From Martinezella rhizogenes (GTDB taxonomy: Bacteria > Pseudomonadota > Alphaproteobacteria > Rhizobiales > Rhizobiaceae), in contig NZ_JAPYZZ010000001.1 in assembly GCF_027460065.1 (NCBI RefSeq), forward strand, positions 562,864 to 626,863: a stretch of 64,000 nucleotides of DNA, written 5' to 3'. The notes under the pieces are model-generated. The model did not search any database. It saw only the letters and a list, made by a program, of their open reading frames with translations, and was not told the DNA's origin. The position numbers and the translations under genes are program-made. Shown here piece after piece: positions 1 through 10,521 of this stretch; position 1 is the first letter of the stretch, and each line of letters opens with the position of its first letter.

Positions 1-679
1 TAAGGGTGGAGGCATCACCCCGGACAAAGGTTCCACCGAGGCTTTCAAACAGTTTGACATAAGCAAGCGTCAGCGCGTGCGGATCGCGTACTGACCAGGG
101 ATCATTCCATTTCAGGCCGCCGACGAAATCACGACTGAGATGCGGTTCTGCCGTAGCCAGCTCTTCAGAGTCAAGTTTGGTGTGGGAAATGCCGTGCTCG
201 CGCGAAAGACGCTCGGCGAAGGCATAATCAGCGTCCCGCCTTTCGGAAGTTCTATAGGCCTCCATCCAGCCATTCTTCACGATCAGATCGGCGGCCTTTG
301 CTTCATCGATGAGGATATTGTGCTCGGACACGGAGTGCTCGATCAGCGGCGCATAGGCGCGCGCGATCGCGGCATGCCTGATGGCTGCGGAATTATACCA
401 GTAGCGACCGAGGAAAGATGCAATCTTCGGCAGGGCCGAGAAGCGATAACGGACATCGATCCTGTTGTTAAGCGAATAGCGCAGCAGCAGCGCAAGGTCC
501 TGCGGAAAGCCGTAAGGCACCACGCCCTCTCTCTGGATCAGGCCGGCATTGCCGAAAGAGGTCTCTTCGCCCGGTCCGCGCCGGTCCACCAGCACCACCG
601 ATTTGCCCCTGCGGGCCAGTTGCAAAGCGACAGAGACCCCGACGATCCCCGCTCCCAAAACGACCACATCCGCTGCCAT
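1..679 (-). CDS. FAD-dependent D-amino-acid dehydrogenase-like oxidoreductase (partial)
   Basis: Only the first 226 or so residues are visible; the gene runs off the left edge of the window. The N-terminus holds a clear Rossmann dinucleotide motif, VVLGAGIVGVSVALQLARRG, at residues 5-24, followed by the acidic end of the second strand (VVLVDRRGPGEETSFGNAG). This is the FAD-binding signature of the DAO/DadA superfamily, which oxidises D-amino acids or related amines at the inner membrane. The ATG at 679 is chosen because the Rossmann fold begins immediately after it; its ribosome binding site is weak. The yejF gene upstream is on the same strand and ends about 100 bp away, so cotranscription is possible. 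The exact substrate cannot be told from the fragment; glycine oxidase or another amine oxidase are alternatives. Confidence 0.8.
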   Translation of the reverse strand, partial: MAADVVVLGAGIVGVSVALQLARRGKSVVLVDRRGPGEETSFGNAGLIQREGVVPYGFPQDLALLLRYSLNNRIDVRYRFSALPKIASFLGRYWYNSAAIRHAAIARAYAPLIEHSVSEHNILIDEAKAADLIVKNGWMEAYRTSERRDADYAFAERLSREHGISHTKLDSEELATAEPHLSRDFVGGLKWNDPWSVRDPHALTLAYVKLFESLGGTFVRGDASTL

Positions 680-780
680 CGCAATCAATCCGTTTCCGTG
701 TCACGTGCATCGCAACATGGGTCGGCATTTTTCGCAAAGCAACAGAAAAATCATTGCCTTAATGGAAAATGTGATGCGGC

Positions 781-2421
781 CTACTGGCTGACCACTTTCG
801 TTTTCACCGCCTCGATGTTGAAGGCGGCTGCCAGCAGCGCCTTGGTGTAGTCCTGCTGCGGATTGGCGAAAATCTCTGCCGCCGGACCGCTCTCCACCAC
901 CTTGCCATGGCGCATGACAATCAGGTCGTTGGCGAGCGCCTTCACCACCTTCAGGTCGTGGCTGATGAAGAGGTAAGCCAGTTCATGCTTTGCCTGGAGA
1001 TCGCGCAGCAGGTCGACCACCTGCGCCTGCACGCTCATGTCGAGTGCCGATGTCGGTTCGTCCAGCATGACGAAACGGGGTTTCAGCACCATGGCGCGGG
1101 CAATGGCGATGCGCTGGCGCTGGCCACCGGAAAATTCATGCGGATATCGCCAGCGGGTGGCCGGATCCAGGCCCACCTCTTCCAGTGCCGTCGCAACCCG
1201 CGTATCGCGCTCGTCGGCGGAGAGAGACCGCTCATGGACTTTCAGGCCCTCCGCAATGATTTCGCCCACCGACATGCGCGGGCTCAGAGAACCGTAGGGA
1301 TCCTGAAAAACGACCTGCAGCCGGTTCCTCAGCGGCTTCATCATCTCATAGGAATAGCCGTCGATCGACTGGCCGATAAAGCTGATGCGGCCCTTAGAGG
1401 CAATCAGCCGCGAGAGCGCAAGACCAAGTGTCGTCTTGCCGGAGCCGGATTCACCCACCACGCCCACGGTCTGGCCAGCGCGCAGGGTAATATCGATACC
1501 ATCAACTGCCTTCACATGATCGACCACCCGGCGCATCAGTCCCGCCTTGATCGGGAACCAGACCTTGATATCGTCGCCCTGCATGACCACCGGTTTGCCG
1601 GCATCGGAATGCGGCGGCTCGCCCTTCGGCTCGGCTGCCAGCAGATGGCGCGTATAGTGGTGCTGCGGATCGGTAAATACCTGCTCCACCGTACCGGTCT
1701 CGACGATCTTGCCCTTGGTCATGACGCAGACGCGGTCGGCAAATTTGCGGACGATGCCGAGATCGTGGGTGATGAACAGCATGGACATGCCGTGCTGCGT
1801 TTTCAGATCACCGAGCAGCTCCAGGATCTGCGCCTGCACCGTCACGTCGAGCGCGGTGGTCGGTTCGTCGGCGATCAGCAGTTTTGGCCGGTTGGCAAGC
1901 GCCATAGCAATCATCACGCGTTGTCGCTGGCCACCGGACAATTCATGCGGATAGGCCTTCAGACGCTTTTCCGGTTCGCGAATGCCCACCTGCAGCAATA
2001 GTTCCAGCGTGCGCGCCCGCGCCTCTGCCCCGGTGATCGCCTGATGCAGCTCCAGAATCTCACCGATCTGCCGCTCGATGGTGTGGAGCGGGTTGAGCGA
2101 GGTCATAGGCTCCTGGAAGATCATGGTGATGTCGTTGCCGCGCACGGCACGCAGTGCCCGTTCCGGCAGGGTCAGCATGTCCTTGCCGTCGAACAGTATT
2201 TTGCCCGACGGGTGGCTTGCCGCCGGATAGGGCAGCAATTTGAGAATGGAATTTGCGGTGACCGACTTGCCGGAACCGGATTCCCCGACGAGGGCGACGA
2301 CTTCGCCCGGCATCAGGTCAAAGGAGACGTGATCGACGGCGACACTGGTCGCGCCACCCTGATGGAAGGCAACGGAGAGATCACGGACGGAGAGCAGCGG
2401 TTGGATATTTGTTTCCGTCAT
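781..2421 (-). CDS. yejF: Peptide ABC transporter, double ATP-binding protein (YejF-like)
   Basis: This 546-residue protein carries two complete ABC ATPase domains in tandem. Walker A motifs (GESGSGKS/T) are near residues 46 and 323, and each half has an LSGGQ/FSGGQ signature followed by LLIADEP or VMLDEP Walker B. A fused ATPase pair is typical of YejF in the YejABEF importer of oligopeptides and microcin C; other Opp/Dpp systems use two separate ATPases. It would energise the YejB/YejE permease at the cytoplasmic face. A GTG at 2430 is in frame, but ATG 2421 is preferred because GGTGA lies 5 nt before it and overlaps the yejE stop. It is the last gene of yejA-yejB-yejE-yejF. The substrate is inferred from family membership only. 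Confidence 0.93.
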   Translation of the reverse strand: MTETNIQPLLSVRDLSVAFHQGGATSVAVDHVSFDLMPGEVVALVGESGSGKSVTANSILKLLPYPAASHPSGKILFDGKDMLTLPERALRAVRGNDITMIFQEPMTSLNPLHTIERQIGEILELHQAITGAEARARTLELLLQVGIREPEKRLKAYPHELSGGQRQRVMIAMALANRPKLLIADEPTTALDVTVQAQILELLGDLKTQHGMSMLFITHDLGIVRKFADRVCVMTKGKIVETGTVEQVFTDPQHHYTRHLLAAEPKGEPPHSDAGKPVVMQGDDIKVWFPIKAGLMRRVVDHVKAVDGIDITLRAGQTVGVVGESGSGKTTLGLALSRLIASKGRISFIGQSIDGYSYEMMKPLRNRLQVVFQDPYGSLSPRMSVGEIIAEGLKVHERSLSADERDTRVATALEEVGLDPATRWRYPHEFSGGQRQRIAIARAMVLKPRFVMLDEPTSALDMSVQAQVVDLLRDLQAKHELAYLFISHDLKVVKALANDLIVMRHGKVVESGPAAEIFANPQQDYTKALLAAAFNIEAVKTKVVSQ

Positions 2422-2426
2422 AGCGA

Positions 2427-3572
2427 TCACCGGAACGTCTTGCGTGGATCGAAGGCGTCGCGCACCGCTTCACCCACGAAGATCAATAACGAGAGCATGA
2501 TGGACATGGTGAAGAAGGCGGTGAGGCCGAGCCAGGGCGCCTGAAGGTTGTTCTTGCCCTGCGCAATCATCTCACCCAGCGACGGCGATCCCGGCGGCAT
2601 GCCGAAGCCGAGGAAATCGAGCGAGGTGAGCGTGGTGATCGAGCCGGAGAGGATGAACGGCAGGAAGGTCAGCGTCGCCACCATGGCATTGGGCAGAAGA
2701 TGGCGGAACATGATCGTCCAGTTACCGACGCCAAGCGCCCGGGCAGCGCGGACATATTCAAAGTTTCTGGCCCGCAGGAATTCGGCGCGGACAATGCCAA
2801 CGAAGCCGACCCATGAAAACAGCAGCATGATGCCGAGCAGCACGAAGAAGCCCGGCGGCAGAATGGCCGCGATGATCAGCAGGATGTAGAGCACCGGCAT
2901 GGACGACCAGATTTCAATGAAACGCTGCAGAAGCAGGTCGGTCCAGCCGCCGAAATAACCCTGAATGGCGCCGGCGGTGACGCCGACGAGGGCCGATGCG
3001 ATAGTCAGCGTCAGGCCGAACAGCACGGAGATGCGAAAGCCGTAGATCATTCGTGCCGTAACATCGCGCGCCTGATTGTCGGTTCCGAGCCAGTTGAGAT
3101 TGCCAAGCGTGCAGCCCGGATCGGCATTGCCTTGCGGGTAGGCCGAGCAACGCTCCTTTTCATCCATCAGCCAGAAGGGCGCGGTGGGCGCTGAGTGCGG
3201 AATATTGGAATTGACCGTCTGGTAGGAATAACGGATCGGTGGCCAGATCATCCAGCCATTGGCGTTGATCTCGTCCTGAATGAAGGAGGACTTGTAATCG
3301 GTCTGGGCGAGGAAGCCACCGAATTTCTCCTCCGGATAATCCACCAGGACCGGCACCAGAAACTCGCCCTTGTAGGAAGCGAGAATGGGTTTGTCATTGG
3401 CGATGAATTCCGCCATCAGGCTCAGGAAAAACAGGATCAGGAACAGCCAGAAGGACCAGTATCCGCGGCGGTTTGCCTTGAAATTCTGCCAGCGGCGCTT
3501 GGTCGTCGGCGAAAACCACGGGCGCTTAGGCTTTACCAGCGTTTCGGTTCCGGCGGGTTGGACAAGCGACAT
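2427..3572 (-). CDS. yejE: Peptide ABC transporter permease YejE
   Basis: The 381-residue inner-membrane permease belongs to the DppC/OppC class. One membrane helix near residues 40-58 is followed by a long periplasmic stretch, then a conserved bundle containing the permease EAA-type loop (VRAARALGVGNWTIMFRHLLPN). The periplasmic insertion of about 100 residues after the first helix, with the GTDNQARDVTARMIYG segment, matches YejE rather than a minimal DppC. The start at 3572 is chosen because GGAGGGA lies just upstream and because the ATG overlaps the yejB stop in a TGATG arrangement. The protein should pair with YejB to form the membrane channel of the peptide importer. Confidence 0.93.
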   Translation of the reverse strand: MSLVQPAGTETLVKPKRPWFSPTTKRRWQNFKANRRGYWSFWLFLILFFLSLMAEFIANDKPILASYKGEFLVPVLVDYPEEKFGGFLAQTDYKSSFIQDEINANGWMIWPPIRYSYQTVNSNIPHSAPTAPFWLMDEKERCSAYPQGNADPGCTLGNLNWLGTDNQARDVTARMIYGFRISVLFGLTLTIASALVGVTAGAIQGYFGGWTDLLLQRFIEIWSSMPVLYILLIIAAILPPGFFVLLGIMLLFSWVGFVGIVRAEFLRARNFEYVRAARALGVGNWTIMFRHLLPNAMVATLTFLPFILSGSITTLTSLDFLGFGMPPGSPSLGEMIAQGKNNLQAPWLGLTAFFTMSIMLSLLIFVGEAVRDAFDPRKTFR

Positions 3573-4666
3573 CACACGTCCCTCCGCTCGAAATCGATGC
3601 GCGGATCGATCCATGTGTAGATCAGGTCGGATAGCAGGCCAACGACGAGGCCCATCAGCGAGAAGATGAAGAGCGTGCCGAAGACGATCGGATAATCCCG
3701 GTTGACCACCGAAAGATAACCGAGACGGCCGAGACCATCCAGCGAGAAGATGTTCTCGATCAGCAGCGAGCCGGTGAAGAAGGCCGAGATGAAAGCCCCC
3801 GGAAAACCGGCGATCACAATCAGCATCGCGTTGCGGAAGACATGGCCATAGAGAACCCTGCGTTCGGTAAGACCCTTGGCGCGGGCGGTGACGACATATT
3901 GTTTCTTGATCTCGTCAATGAAGGAATTCTTGGTCAGAAGCGTCGTCGTCGCGAAGGCCGAAAGCGAGAGCGCGATCAACGGCAGGGTCAGGTGCCAGAA
4001 ATAGTCAATGATCTTCTGCCACCAGTTCAGCTGGTCGAAATTATCCGAGACCAGCCCGCGCAGCGGAAACCAGTCGAAAAACGAACCGCCGGCGAAAAGC
4101 ACGATGAGCAGGATACCGAACAGGAAGCTCGGCACCGCATATCCGATAATGATGATGCCCGATGTCCAGACATCGAAGGTCGAGCCATCGGAAACGGCCT
4201 TCTTGATGCCGAGTGGAATGGAAATCACATAGGAAATGATCAGTATCCAGAAGCCGAGCGAGGCCGAGACCGGCAACTTGTCGATGATGAGATCGATCAC
4301 CGACGAATTGCGGAAGAAGCTGTCGCCGAAATCGAAGCGGATGTAGTTCCACATCATTTCAAGAAAACGGGTGAGCGGTGGCTTGTCGAAGCCGAACTGT
4401 TTTTCGAGCTTCTTGATCAGCTCCGGGTCAAGGCCCTGGGCGCCGCGATATTTCGAGCCGCTTTCATCGAAACCACCGGACTGGCCCATGAGATCGCCGC
4501 CGCCCGAGAGCCGGTCGGAGGCGCTGTCGCCCTGTCCGGTCAGCTGCGCCACGACCTGTTCCACCGGCCCGCCCGGCGCGAACTGGATGACGAGAAACGA
4601 AATGCCCATGATGCCGACAATCGTCGGGATCATCAGTGCCAGACGTCTGAGGATATAGGCGCCCAT
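3572..4666 (-). CDS. yejB: Peptide ABC transporter permease YejB
   Basis: This 364-residue DppB/OppB-class permease begins [20 protein letters not shown], the usual first helix of such permeases, and ends with the conserved [12 protein letters not shown] segment. The insertion after the first helix, rich in Gly and Ser ([20 protein letters not shown]), followed by [32 protein letters not shown], is characteristic of YejB. An upstream in-frame ATG at 4702 would add 12 polar residues before the membrane helix and is considered less likely. The stop overlaps the yejE start by one base, indicating translational coupling. It forms the channel with YejE. Confidence 0.93.
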   Translation of the reverse strand: MGAYILRRLALMIPTIVGIMGISFLVIQFAPGGPVEQVVAQLTGQGDSASDRLSGGGDLMGQSGGFDESGSKYRGAQGLDPELIKKLEKQFGFDKPPLTRFLEMMWNYIRFDFGDSFFRNSSVIDLIIDKLPVSASLGFWILIISYVISIPLGIKKAVSDGSTFDVWTSGIIIIGYAVPSFLFGILLIVLFAGGSFFDWFPLRGLVSDNFDQLNWWQKIIDYFWHLTLPLIALSLSAFATTTLLTKNSFIDEIKKQYVVTARAKGLTERRVLYGHVFRNAMLIVIAGFPGAFISAFFTGSLLIENIFSLDGLGRLGYLSVVNRDYPIVFGTLFIFSLMGLVVGLLSDLIYTWIDPRIDFERRDV

Positions 4667-4687
4667 CAGCCTCTGCTCCCGGGCGTC

Positions 4688-4787
4688 AGAACGCTTCCGC
4701 ATTTCTTCGAATTGCGAAAACGCTCTAACTTTTTATTTTGGCGCATTTCCGGACGGAAAACCGGGGTCCACTTTTCCTGGAAATGCT
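4688..4787. repeat. RIME-like intergenic palindromic repeat
   Basis: The yejA-yejB gap holds a block of about 100 bp with two imperfect palindromes. One is TTCG-aattg-CGAA in the left part and the other is TTTCCG-GA-CGGAAA near 4746-4759; the block ends CTTTTCCTGGAAATGCT. The wording resembles the Rhizobium-specific intergenic mosaic elements that occur in many copies in Agrobacterium and Sinorhizobium genomes. I recognise it from memory and cannot align it here. On the mRNA it would form stem-loops between the binding-protein gene and the permease genes, possibly uncoupling their expression. Confidence 0.55.
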
Positions 4788-4909
4788 GTAAGTCAGCGGT
4801 TTTCGTTTCAGTCAAACCCAGTCCTTTCGTGAAAGCGCCTTGCGTGCGCTCCAAGCGATTCGTCTCGCCCTATGTGAATCAAGCCTTCGCCGCGAAAGCA
4901 AGGCCGACC

Positions 4910-6754
4910 TCAGTTCCCGGCCTGGCCGGACCACCACGCGTCCGGAAAACCGACGCCATATTCGGGCAGGCTTTCAGGGCGGACGAGGGTGTTCCAGTAT
5001 GCGATGAACATCTCGCCACGGTAAAATTGCGGAATGACATAGCTGTTTGCGAGAAGCACCCGGTCGAGCGCGCGGGCGGCGGCCACCTGTTCATCCCGGT
5101 TGGGCGCAAATATGACCTTCCTGACCAGGGCATCGACGGCCGGGTTCTTGATGCCGGCAACGTTGTTGGAACCCTGCCGGTCAGCGGCTGCCGAACCCCA
5201 GAAATCCGCCTGCTCGTTTCCGGGATTGGCCGACGTCGCCCAGAGCTTGATGGTGACGTCAAAATCGAAGCTGCGGGTACGGTTGGTATATTGCGAGGCG
5301 TCGACGGTGCGGATGGTGGCGTTGATGCCGATCTTCTTCAGGTTCTGAACATAGGGAAGGATGGTTCTCTCCATGCCGGAGGAATCGATCAGAAACTCCA
5401 TATCCAGCTGCTGACCGGTTGCCGCATTGACCATGCGGTTGCCGCGCAGCTCGTAACCGGCCTCCTTCATCAGCTTCACCGCTTCACGCAGATTGTCGCG
5501 CTGCTTGGTGGGGTCACCGGCCACCGGGTTGCGATATTCCGTCGTGAAGACTTCCGGCGGGACCTGATCCTTCAGCTCCTGAAGAAGTTCCAGTTCGCGG
5601 CCTGTCGGCAGGCCGGAGGAGGCAAGTTCGCTGCCCATGAAGAAGCTGTTGATGCGCTGGAACTGGCCGTAAGCCAGCGTGCGGTTCAACTCCTCGAAAT
5701 CGAAGGCGTAGTTGAGTGCCTTGCGCAATTTCGGGTTCTGGAACTTTTCGCGGCGCATATTCGGCACGAAGGCCTGCATGATGCCGACGGAGCGATAGAT
5801 ATTCGGCAGCTCTTCCTTCTTGACGCGACCTTCCTTGACGGCCGGGAAATCATAACCCGTGACCCAGCGGCTGGATGAGGGTTCCTGCCGGAAATCGACG
5901 GTGCCGGACTTGAAAGCCTGGAATTCCACGTCCTGATCGGCAAAGAAGGTGTAGGCGATGGTTTTGAAATTGTTCATCCCCACATTCACATTGACGTCCT
6001 TGCCCCAGTAGTCGTCACGGCGCTCATAGGTGACGGACGAGCCGGGAGAGACGGCCGCAATCTTGTAAGGGCCGGAACCCATGACCGGCTCCAGCGTACC
6101 GCGGGATATGTCGCGCGGTTTGCCATCCGGGCCGGTGCCTTCCCACCAGTGCTTGGGAACGATCAGCAATTGCCCGACGATCTGCGGCAATTCGCGATTG
6201 TTCTTTTCATCGAAGGTAAAGGTAATGTCCCTTTCGCCGCTCACCTCCGCCTTGGTGACGTGGGTGTAGTAGGTCGAGAGTTGCGGGCTCAGGTCCTTTG
6301 CTTTTTCGAAGCTGAAGACGACATCATCCGGCGTCACCGGTTTACCATCGGCCCATTTGGCGTCCTGCCGCAGCCGGAACGTCGCCTTCGCAATATCGTC
6401 GGGATAACTCACGCCCTCGGCCAGCAAACCATAGGAGGCCGACAGCTCCTCTTCCGTCGATTTCATCAGCGTATCGTAAACCAGCGAAAGGCCCGTTGCC
6501 CTCTCGCCCTTGGCGAGCAGCGGGTTGAGCGTATCGAAAGTGCCTGATGTCGACAGGCGCAAAGTGCCGCCCTTCGGGGCCTTGGTATTCACATAGTCGA
6601 AATGGTCGAAGCCATCAGGGTGTTTCAGCTCGCCGACCGTCGAAATCCCCTTTCGCCACACATCCGCAGACTGGGCGGAAGCAGCCGCCGGTATCAGCAG
6701 GGCGGATGCGGCGAGAGCGATAAGGAAACGGGATTTCAGTGGTGCCAATATCAT
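4910..6754 (-). CDS. yejA: Periplasmic peptide-binding protein YejA (SBP family 5)
   Basis: The protein is 614 residues long and starts with a Sec signal peptide (KSRFLIALAASALLIPAAASAQS, cleavage near residue 27). The mature part has the family 5 solute-binding hallmarks: GGTLRLSTSGTFDTLNPLL near the N-terminus, DDVVFSFEKAKD, and GSGPYKI. The length and the late segments (LNYAFDFEELNRTLAYGQFQRINSFF; PEYGVGFPDAWW at the C-terminus) fit YejA-type proteins. It should deliver peptides to YejBE in the inner membrane. It is the first gene of the operon and is separated from yejB by 243 bp that include a RIME-like repeat. Confidence 0.93.
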   Translation of the reverse strand: MILAPLKSRFLIALAASALLIPAAASAQSADVWRKGISTVGELKHPDGFDHFDYVNTKAPKGGTLRLSTSGTFDTLNPLLAKGERATGLSLVYDTLMKSTEEELSASYGLLAEGVSYPDDIAKATFRLRQDAKWADGKPVTPDDVVFSFEKAKDLSPQLSTYYTHVTKAEVSGERDITFTFDEKNNRELPQIVGQLLIVPKHWWEGTGPDGKPRDISRGTLEPVMGSGPYKIAAVSPGSSVTYERRDDYWGKDVNVNVGMNNFKTIAYTFFADQDVEFQAFKSGTVDFRQEPSSSRWVTGYDFPAVKEGRVKKEELPNIYRSVGIMQAFVPNMRREKFQNPKLRKALNYAFDFEELNRTLAYGQFQRINSFFMGSELASSGLPTGRELELLQELKDQVPPEVFTTEYRNPVAGDPTKQRDNLREAVKLMKEAGYELRGNRMVNAATGQQLDMEFLIDSSGMERTILPYVQNLKKIGINATIRTVDASQYTNRTRSFDFDVTIKLWATSANPGNEQADFWGSAAADRQGSNNVAGIKNPAVDALVRKVIFAPNRDEQVAAARALDRVLLANSYVIPQFYRGEMFIAYWNTLVRPESLPEYGVGFPDAWWSGQAGN

Positions 6755-6956
6755 CGGGTGGATGTCCCTGTTTTTGTGCTTGCTGGAGAGAGCATAAAAG
6801 AAACATTGGCAAAAAACAGATGTGCTGACTCACAAGCTCTTTATCGGCGTCGTTATCCCCGCTTTGCGAGGGCCAGGCGAAACATGGTTTCAACAAAATC
6901 CAGTTCCAGTTTATTCTGGGGGCAAGAGAATCACCTGATCGGACGGGCACGGCTAT

Positions 6957-8012
6957 ATGACGGCGGGATCATCGAGAATTTTCAAAGCGACCATGCTGGC
7001 GATGTCGGTCGTCTCGGCGCTGCAATTGCAGATCGAGACCGCGTCGGCCGAAGACCGGCCCGCGAAAGAGGTGTTTGGCCACATGGCCCTGCCTTCCGCC
7101 GCAGCGTCCCAGCCGATCGGCTCCTATGCCAAGGGCTGCCAATCCGGCGCCATCGCCATGCCTACCGATGGTCCCGGCTGGCAGGCCATGCGGCTTTCGC
7201 GCAACCGGCGCTGGGGGCAGCCGCAGCTGATTTCCTTCCTGGAGCGATTTTCGCAGGATGCGCAGAAGATCGGCTGGCCGGGATTGCTGCTCGGCGATAT
7301 TTCCCAGCCGCGCGGCGGCCCGATGCTGACCGGCCATGCCTCACACCAGATCGGCCTCGATGTCGATGTCTGGTGGCGACCGATGCCCACCCCCCGGCTG
7401 ACCGTGGAGCAGCGCGAAACGGTGCCCTTCATCTCGATGCTGGACAAGAGCAAGTTCCTGACGGTCGATGACCGTAAATGGTCGCCGCTGAATGCCCGGC
7501 TGGTGATGATGGCGGCAAGTTATCCGCAGGTGGAGCGGGTCTTCGTCAACCCGGCCATCAAGCAGAAGCTCTGCCAGACATGGACCGGCGACCGCACCTT
7601 CATGGGCAAGATCAGGCCGATCTACGGCCATGACGAACATTTCCACATCCGTCTCGAATGCCCGCCCGGCGCTCCCAACTGCAAACCACAAGCGGAGGTC
7701 GGCAAAGGCGACGGCTGCGACAAGTCGCTTGCCTGGTGGTTCACCAAGGAACCATGGGCGCCGCCGAAAAAGGACCCGAATGCCAAGCCGGTGAAACCTC
7801 GCCAGGTCATGGTCTCGGATTTGCCGGCGGCCTGCGCTGCTGTTGCGGCAGCTCCTTCCGCCAATCCTGAGGGCATTGCGGCTCAGGCCTACTCCTCCTC
7901 CCCTGCCCAGGCCATGCGCCAGCAGAATGTGGAACAGGTTATTCAAAACGCCCCGGCGATTCAGCCGCCGTCCGATATTCCGCTTCCGAGCCAGCGTCCG
8001 ACATTGAACTGA
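6957..8012 (+). CDS. mepA: Penicillin-insensitive murein endopeptidase
   Basis: This 351-residue protein has a signal-peptide-like start (residues 10-31, ending TASAED) and a peptidase M74 domain. Zinc-ligand motifs are visible: GHASHQIGLDVDVWW contributes His and Asp, and YGHDEHFHIRLECP contributes the distal His residues. MepA-type enzymes cleave the D-alanyl-meso-diaminopimelyl cross-link of peptidoglycan in the periplasm. The C-terminal 70 residues are rich in Pro, Ala and Gln and probably disordered; E. coli MepA is 274 residues and lacks such a tail. The start ATG lacks a convincing ribosome binding site, and a later start would shorten the signal peptide. The gene stands alone, divergent from yejA. 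Confidence 0.92.
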   Translation: MTAGSSRIFKATMLAMSVVSALQLQIETASAEDRPAKEVFGHMALPSAAASQPIGSYAKGCQSGAIAMPTDGPGWQAMRLSRNRRWGQPQLISFLERFSQDAQKIGWPGLLLGDISQPRGGPMLTGHASHQIGLDVDVWWRPMPTPRLTVEQRETVPFISMLDKSKFLTVDDRKWSPLNARLVMMAASYPQVERVFVNPAIKQKLCQTWTGDRTFMGKIRPIYGHDEHFHIRLECPPGAPNCKPQAEVGKGDGCDKSLAWWFTKEPWAPPKKDPNAKPVKPRQVMVSDLPAACAAVAAAPSANPEGIAAQAYSSSPAQAMRQQNVEQVIQNAPAIQPPSDIPLPSQRPTLN

Positions 8013-8111
8013 AACAGAAATGAGGCATTCAACGGCTTCCCTTTTCAAATGGCGGCAAGCTGTTATAGAAGGCTTCAAATCGATTTAATTCTTTGAGGAC
8101 AGGCTGGGACC

Positions 8112-8495
8112 ATGGAAGGGCAACGCTGTATCGCGCTCATCGCTCACGACGAGAAAAAGGACGATATGGCGGATTTCGCCCGTCACCATCAGAAGGCGCT
8201 TGCCGGTTTCAGGATCGTCGCCACCGGCACCACCGGCGGGCGCGTGCAGGAAGCATGTCCGGGCCTTGAGGTCATTCGCCTCAAAAGCGGTCCCCTCGGC
8301 GGCGACCAGCAGATCGGCGCGATGATCGCCACTGGCGAAGTGGACATGCTGATCTTCTTTACCGATCCGCTGACGGCCATGCCGCATGATGTCGATGTGA
8401 AGGCGCTGACGCGTCTTGCCACGGTCTATGACATTCCCATGGCGCTCAACCGCGCCACCGCAGAAAACCTGATCGACTTCAATTCCGCCGACTGA
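8112..8495 (+). CDS. mgsA: Methylglyoxal synthase
   Basis: The 127-residue protein matches MgsA over its full length and converts dihydroxyacetone phosphate to methylglyoxal and phosphate in the cytoplasm. The substrate-phosphate loop ATGTTGG (residues 37-43) is present, as is the SGPLGGDQQ motif with catalytic Asp65, and the TAMPHDVDV segment with His92 and Asp95, which correspond to Asp71, His98 and Asp101 of the E. coli enzyme. GAGGACAGG precedes the ATG. It lies 27 bp upstream of glucokinase on the same strand, so the two are probably cotranscribed and link glucose entry to the methylglyoxal bypass. Confidence 0.95.
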   Translation: MEGQRCIALIAHDEKKDDMADFARHHQKALAGFRIVATGTTGGRVQEACPGLEVIRLKSGPLGGDQQIGAMIATGEVDMLIFFTDPLTAMPHDVDVKALTRLATVYDIPMALNRATAENLIDFNSAD

Positions 8496-8522
8496 CCCGC
8501 ACCCACCAATATGGAACAGGCA

Positions 8523-9545
8523 ATGCCGAAGACGTCCGATACCGAATATCTGTCCTTTCCGATCCTTCTTGGCGACATCGGCGGCACCAATGCCCGCTTT
8601 TCCATCCTGATCGATTCCTTTGCGGAACCGGTGCACCTCACCACGGTAAAGACTGCGGAATATCCGACGATCGACGACGCTATCCAGCAGGCGGTTCTGG
8701 ACAAGACCTCGCTTCAGCCGGTCTCCACCATTCTGGCCATTGCCGGCCCGATCGAAGGCGACGAGATTCCGCTCACCAATTGCCACTGGGTCGTCAAGCC
8801 GAAGGACATGCTGGCCAAGCTCGGCCTGAAGGACGTCATCGTCATCAACGATTTTGAGGCGCAGGCTCTGGCGATTGCGGCTCTTGACGATGACAACCGC
8901 GACGCCATCGGCTCCGGCCGCAAGGATGTGCTGGCGTCGCGCGTCGTTCTTGGACCGGGTACGGGGCTTGGCGTTGCCGGGCTGGTCTATGCCCGCCACA
9001 TGTGGTTCCCGGTGCCTGGCGAAGGTGGCCATATCGACATCGGCCCGAGAAGCGCACGGGACTATGCGGTTTTCCCCCATATCGAAACCATCGAAGGCCG
9101 CGTCGCGGGCGAACAGATCCTGTGCGGACGCGGGCTGGTCAATCTTTATCGGGCCATCTGCAAAGCCGATGGCATCGAGCCTGTCTTTTCCGATCCGGCC
9201 GACATCACCTCGCAGGGGCTTTCCGGCCAGAACGCGCAGGCAAAAGAAACGCTGTCGCTGTTCAGCACCTATCTCGGCCGCGTGGCGGGCGACCTTGCGC
9301 TGATATTCATGGCCAAGGGCGGCGTCTATCTGGCCGGCGGTATTTCGCAGAAGATCATCCCTGCGCTGAAAAGCCCGGAATTCCGGGCCGCTTTCGAAGA
9401 TAAAGCGCCGCATAAAGCCCTGATGCGGACCATTCCGACATTCGTCGTTACCCATCCGCAGGCGGCCCTTTCCGGGCTTGCCACCTATGCGAGAACGCCG
9501 GCCGATTTCGGTCTGGCGCTGGACGGGCGGCGCTGGAGAGCTTGA
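8523..9545 (+). CDS. glk: Glucokinase
   Basis: This ROK-unrelated, E. coli-type glucokinase of 340 residues phosphorylates glucose with ATP in the cytoplasm. The N-terminal phosphate-binding motif [14 protein letters not shown], the ENDFEA-like segment [12 protein letters not shown], the GPGTGLGVA loop and EGGHIDIGP are all present, as is GVYLAGGI near the C-terminus. An ATG at 8511 is in frame, but ATG 8523 has the GGAACAGG element before it and gives the usual N-terminal length. In rhizobia, which use the Entner-Doudoroff route, this is the entry step for free glucose. It follows mgsA closely. Confidence 0.95.
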   Translation: MPKTSDTEYLSFPILLGDIGGTNARFSILIDSFAEPVHLTTVKTAEYPTIDDAIQQAVLDKTSLQPVSTILAIAGPIEGDEIPLTNCHWVVKPKDMLAKLGLKDVIVINDFEAQALAIAALDDDNRDAIGSGRKDVLASRVVLGPGTGLGVAGLVYARHMWFPVPGEGGHIDIGPRSARDYAVFPHIETIEGRVAGEQILCGRGLVNLYRAICKADGIEPVFSDPADITSQGLSGQNAQAKETLSLFSTYLGRVAGDLALIFMAKGGVYLAGGISQKIIPALKSPEFRAAFEDKAPHKALMRTIPTFVVTHPQAALSGLATYARTPADFGLALDGRRWRA

Positions 9546-9673
9546 TCGCTATCCCCTCAAAGGGGCTACTCTTCCCATGTGATGCTTGCGAAGCGGGCGG
9601 GCGATCTTTAACGTCGCTGCTGCAAACATCAATCGACCGATACCGGCGGGTTCCGATCCGCCCGACATGAAAA

Positions 9674-10513
9674 GTGAGTGAAAACATGGGCAGCAGCGGC
9701 ATGAAACTGGTGGTGGTCGGCGCGGCGGGCCGCATGGGGCAGGCACTGATCCGCCTCATTCACCAGACACCCGGCGTTCAGCTGCATGCCGCAGTGGCGC
9801 GTGAAGGTTCAGCTTTTGTTGGCCGCGATGCCGGTGAGATCTCCGGTCTCGGCCCCATCGGCGTCGAAATCACCAGCGATCCCTTACAGGCATTCCTGCA
9901 TGCCGAAGGGGTGATCGATTTCACCTCACCGGCAACCAGCGTCACCTTTGCCGGCCTCGCCGCGCAGGCCCGCATCGTGCACGTCATCGGCACGACCGGC
10001 TGCTCGCCGCAAGACGAGGAAAAGTTCAAGGCGGCGTCGCGCCATGCCCGCATCGTCAAGTCAGGCAATATGAGCCTCGGCGTCAACCTGCTCAGCGTTC
10101 TCACCCAGCAGGCGGCGCAGGCGCTGGATGCGCAGAACTGGGATATCGAAATTCTGGAAATGCACCACAAGCACAAGGTCGATGCGCCCTCAGGCACCGC
10201 GCTGCTGCTGGGCGAAGCGGCCGCCGCCGGCCGCAAGGTCGATCTCACCGCCTCCTCCGTGCGCGTGCGCGACGGACACACGGGCGCGCGTGAGGCCGGC
10301 ACCATCGGTTTTGCCACGCTACGTGGCGGCTCGGTCATCGGCGAACATTCGGTGATCTTCGCCGGCGAAGGTGAGCGCGTCGAGCTTTCCCATTATGCCG
10401 GCGACCGCTCCATCTTCGCACGCGGCGCAATCACGGCGGCCATGTGGGCTTTCGACAAGAAGCCCGGCTTCTACTCCATGCTGGATGTGCTCGGCCTTTC
10501 GCAGCCGGAGTAA
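9674..10513 (+). CDS. dapB: 4-hydroxy-tetrahydrodipicolinate reductase
   Basis: DapB reduces 4-hydroxy-tetrahydrodipicolinate to tetrahydrodipicolinate with NAD(P)H in the lysine and diaminopimelate pathway. The Rossmann motif VVGAAGRMG is near residue 14 and the catalytic and substrate-binding segment [15 protein letters not shown] is in the middle; both match DapB, and the length of 279 residues is normal. The annotated start is GTG at 9674. ATGs at 9686 and 9701 are in frame and either could be the true start, since the Rossmann strand begins right after the last one. The gene lies 128 bp after glk and converges with phnF. Confidence 0.95.
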   Translation: MSENMGSSGMKLVVVGAAGRMGQALIRLIHQTPGVQLHAAVAREGSAFVGRDAGEISGLGPIGVEITSDPLQAFLHAEGVIDFTSPATSVTFAGLAAQARIVHVIGTTGCSPQDEEKFKAASRHARIVKSGNMSLGVNLLSVLTQQAAQALDAQNWDIEILEMHHKHKVDAPSGTALLLGEAAAAGRKVDLTASSVRVRDGHTGAREAGTIGFATLRGGSVIGEHSVIFAGEGERVELSHYAGDRSIFARGAITAAMWAFDKKPGFYSMLDVLGLSQPE

Positions 10514-10521
10514 GCCGTACT

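Noticed and set aside
3842-5878. A 678-codon open frame on the plus strand, antisense to yejB and yejA.
   Set aside because: The minus-strand frames encode clear permease and binding proteins; the plus-strand translation has no domain and follows from high GC at third positions.
8085-9455. A 456-codon open frame on the minus strand over mgsA and glk.
   Set aside because: It is the mirror of two strongly recognised enzymes and has no ribosome binding site or motif of its own.
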